Part shown: positions 63,995 through 64,000 of the stretch, piece by piece
Layout: each line of letters begins with the position of its first letter
Numbering within the stretch: position 1 is the stretch's first letter
Source of the DNA: Valencia hispanica
Taxonomy: Eukaryota > Chordata > Actinopteri > Cyprinodontiformes > Valenciidae
Direction of reading: 5' to 3'
DNA: 64,000 nucleotides
Assembly (NCBI GenBank): GCA_963556495.2
Contig: OY747704.1
Location: 34,132,501 to 34,196,500, forward strand
Program-made: the position numbers and the translations under genes
Notes under the pieces: generated by a model
Database searches by the model: none
The model's input: the letters and a program-made list of their open reading frames with translations, nothing else
Told to the model about the DNA's origin: nothing

Positions 63995-64000
63995 TGCTGA
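63995..64000 (+). CDS. unc5c: Candidate start of the next unc5c exon
   Basis: Six bases (tgctga) follow tatctttctctacag. The preceding exon ends with one extra base (a), so the join would read ATG CTG A.., i.e. Met-Leu after ...LCMQ, with no stop. The acceptor is good, but six bases cannot prove an exon. The Met-Leu start does not match the usual human continuation, so it could be an alternative juxtamembrane exon, or a chance acceptor. Confidence 0.35.
   Translation, partial: C

Overview
The window is one internal stretch of a vertebrate gene with very large introns, almost certainly from a ray-finned (percomorph-type) fish. Four exons on the + strand (5382-5485, 52139-52319, 56943-57110, 57280-57444) share reading frame and splice phase and encode, in order, the second immunoglobulin domain and both thrombospondin type-1 repeats of an UNC5 netrin receptor. 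The residues fit UNC5C better than UNC5A, B or D as I know those proteins. A fifth exon may begin at 63995. The fish assignment rests on the repeats: Tc1-like, Harbinger, hAT, TTAA-type and foldback DNA transposons, L2/CR1-type LINEs ending in short tandem repeats, tRNA-type SINEs and sushi-like LTR elements.

Everything else is intron, including one intron of 46.65 kb that interrupts the second Ig domain. Region by region: 1-5381 holds a microsatellite, a Tc1 end, a SINE, a TTAA-type MITE and a foldback element. 5486-16000 holds a Harbinger deletion derivative that keeps pieces of both Harbinger genes, and several minus-strand LINE tails. 19-27 kb holds a deleted Tc1, a Harbinger-like MITE, TA microsatellites and a TTAA MITE. 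31.3-37.3 kb is a Tc1-like element split by a nearly complete 4.8 kb L2-type LINE. 38.9-41.1 kb is a small, young LTR retrotransposon. 44.5-46 kb is a hAT element carrying a LINE fragment. 54.4-56.5 kb is a Tc1-like element split by a large palindromic element. 58.1-59.1 kb is a second, longer TTAA-type element. 62-63.8 kb is a minus-strand Tc1-like element split by a solo LTR.

The most interesting object is the LTR element at 38942-41115. It has paired LTRs, a 5-bp target duplication, a polypurine tract and one intact 402-codon ORF, but no protease, reverse transcriptase or integrase. Just after the 5' LTR lie 12 bases exactly complementary to 12 bases inside the LTR, located about 28 bp below a TATA-like box. 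That is the layout expected for self-primed reverse transcription as in Tf1/sushi elements. It looks like a non-autonomous, gag-like-only family mobilised in trans.

Apart from the unc5c exons no convincing host gene is seen. No tRNA, rRNA, CRISPR or bacterial-type feature is present. Family names were assigned by recognising sequence from memory, not by a database search.
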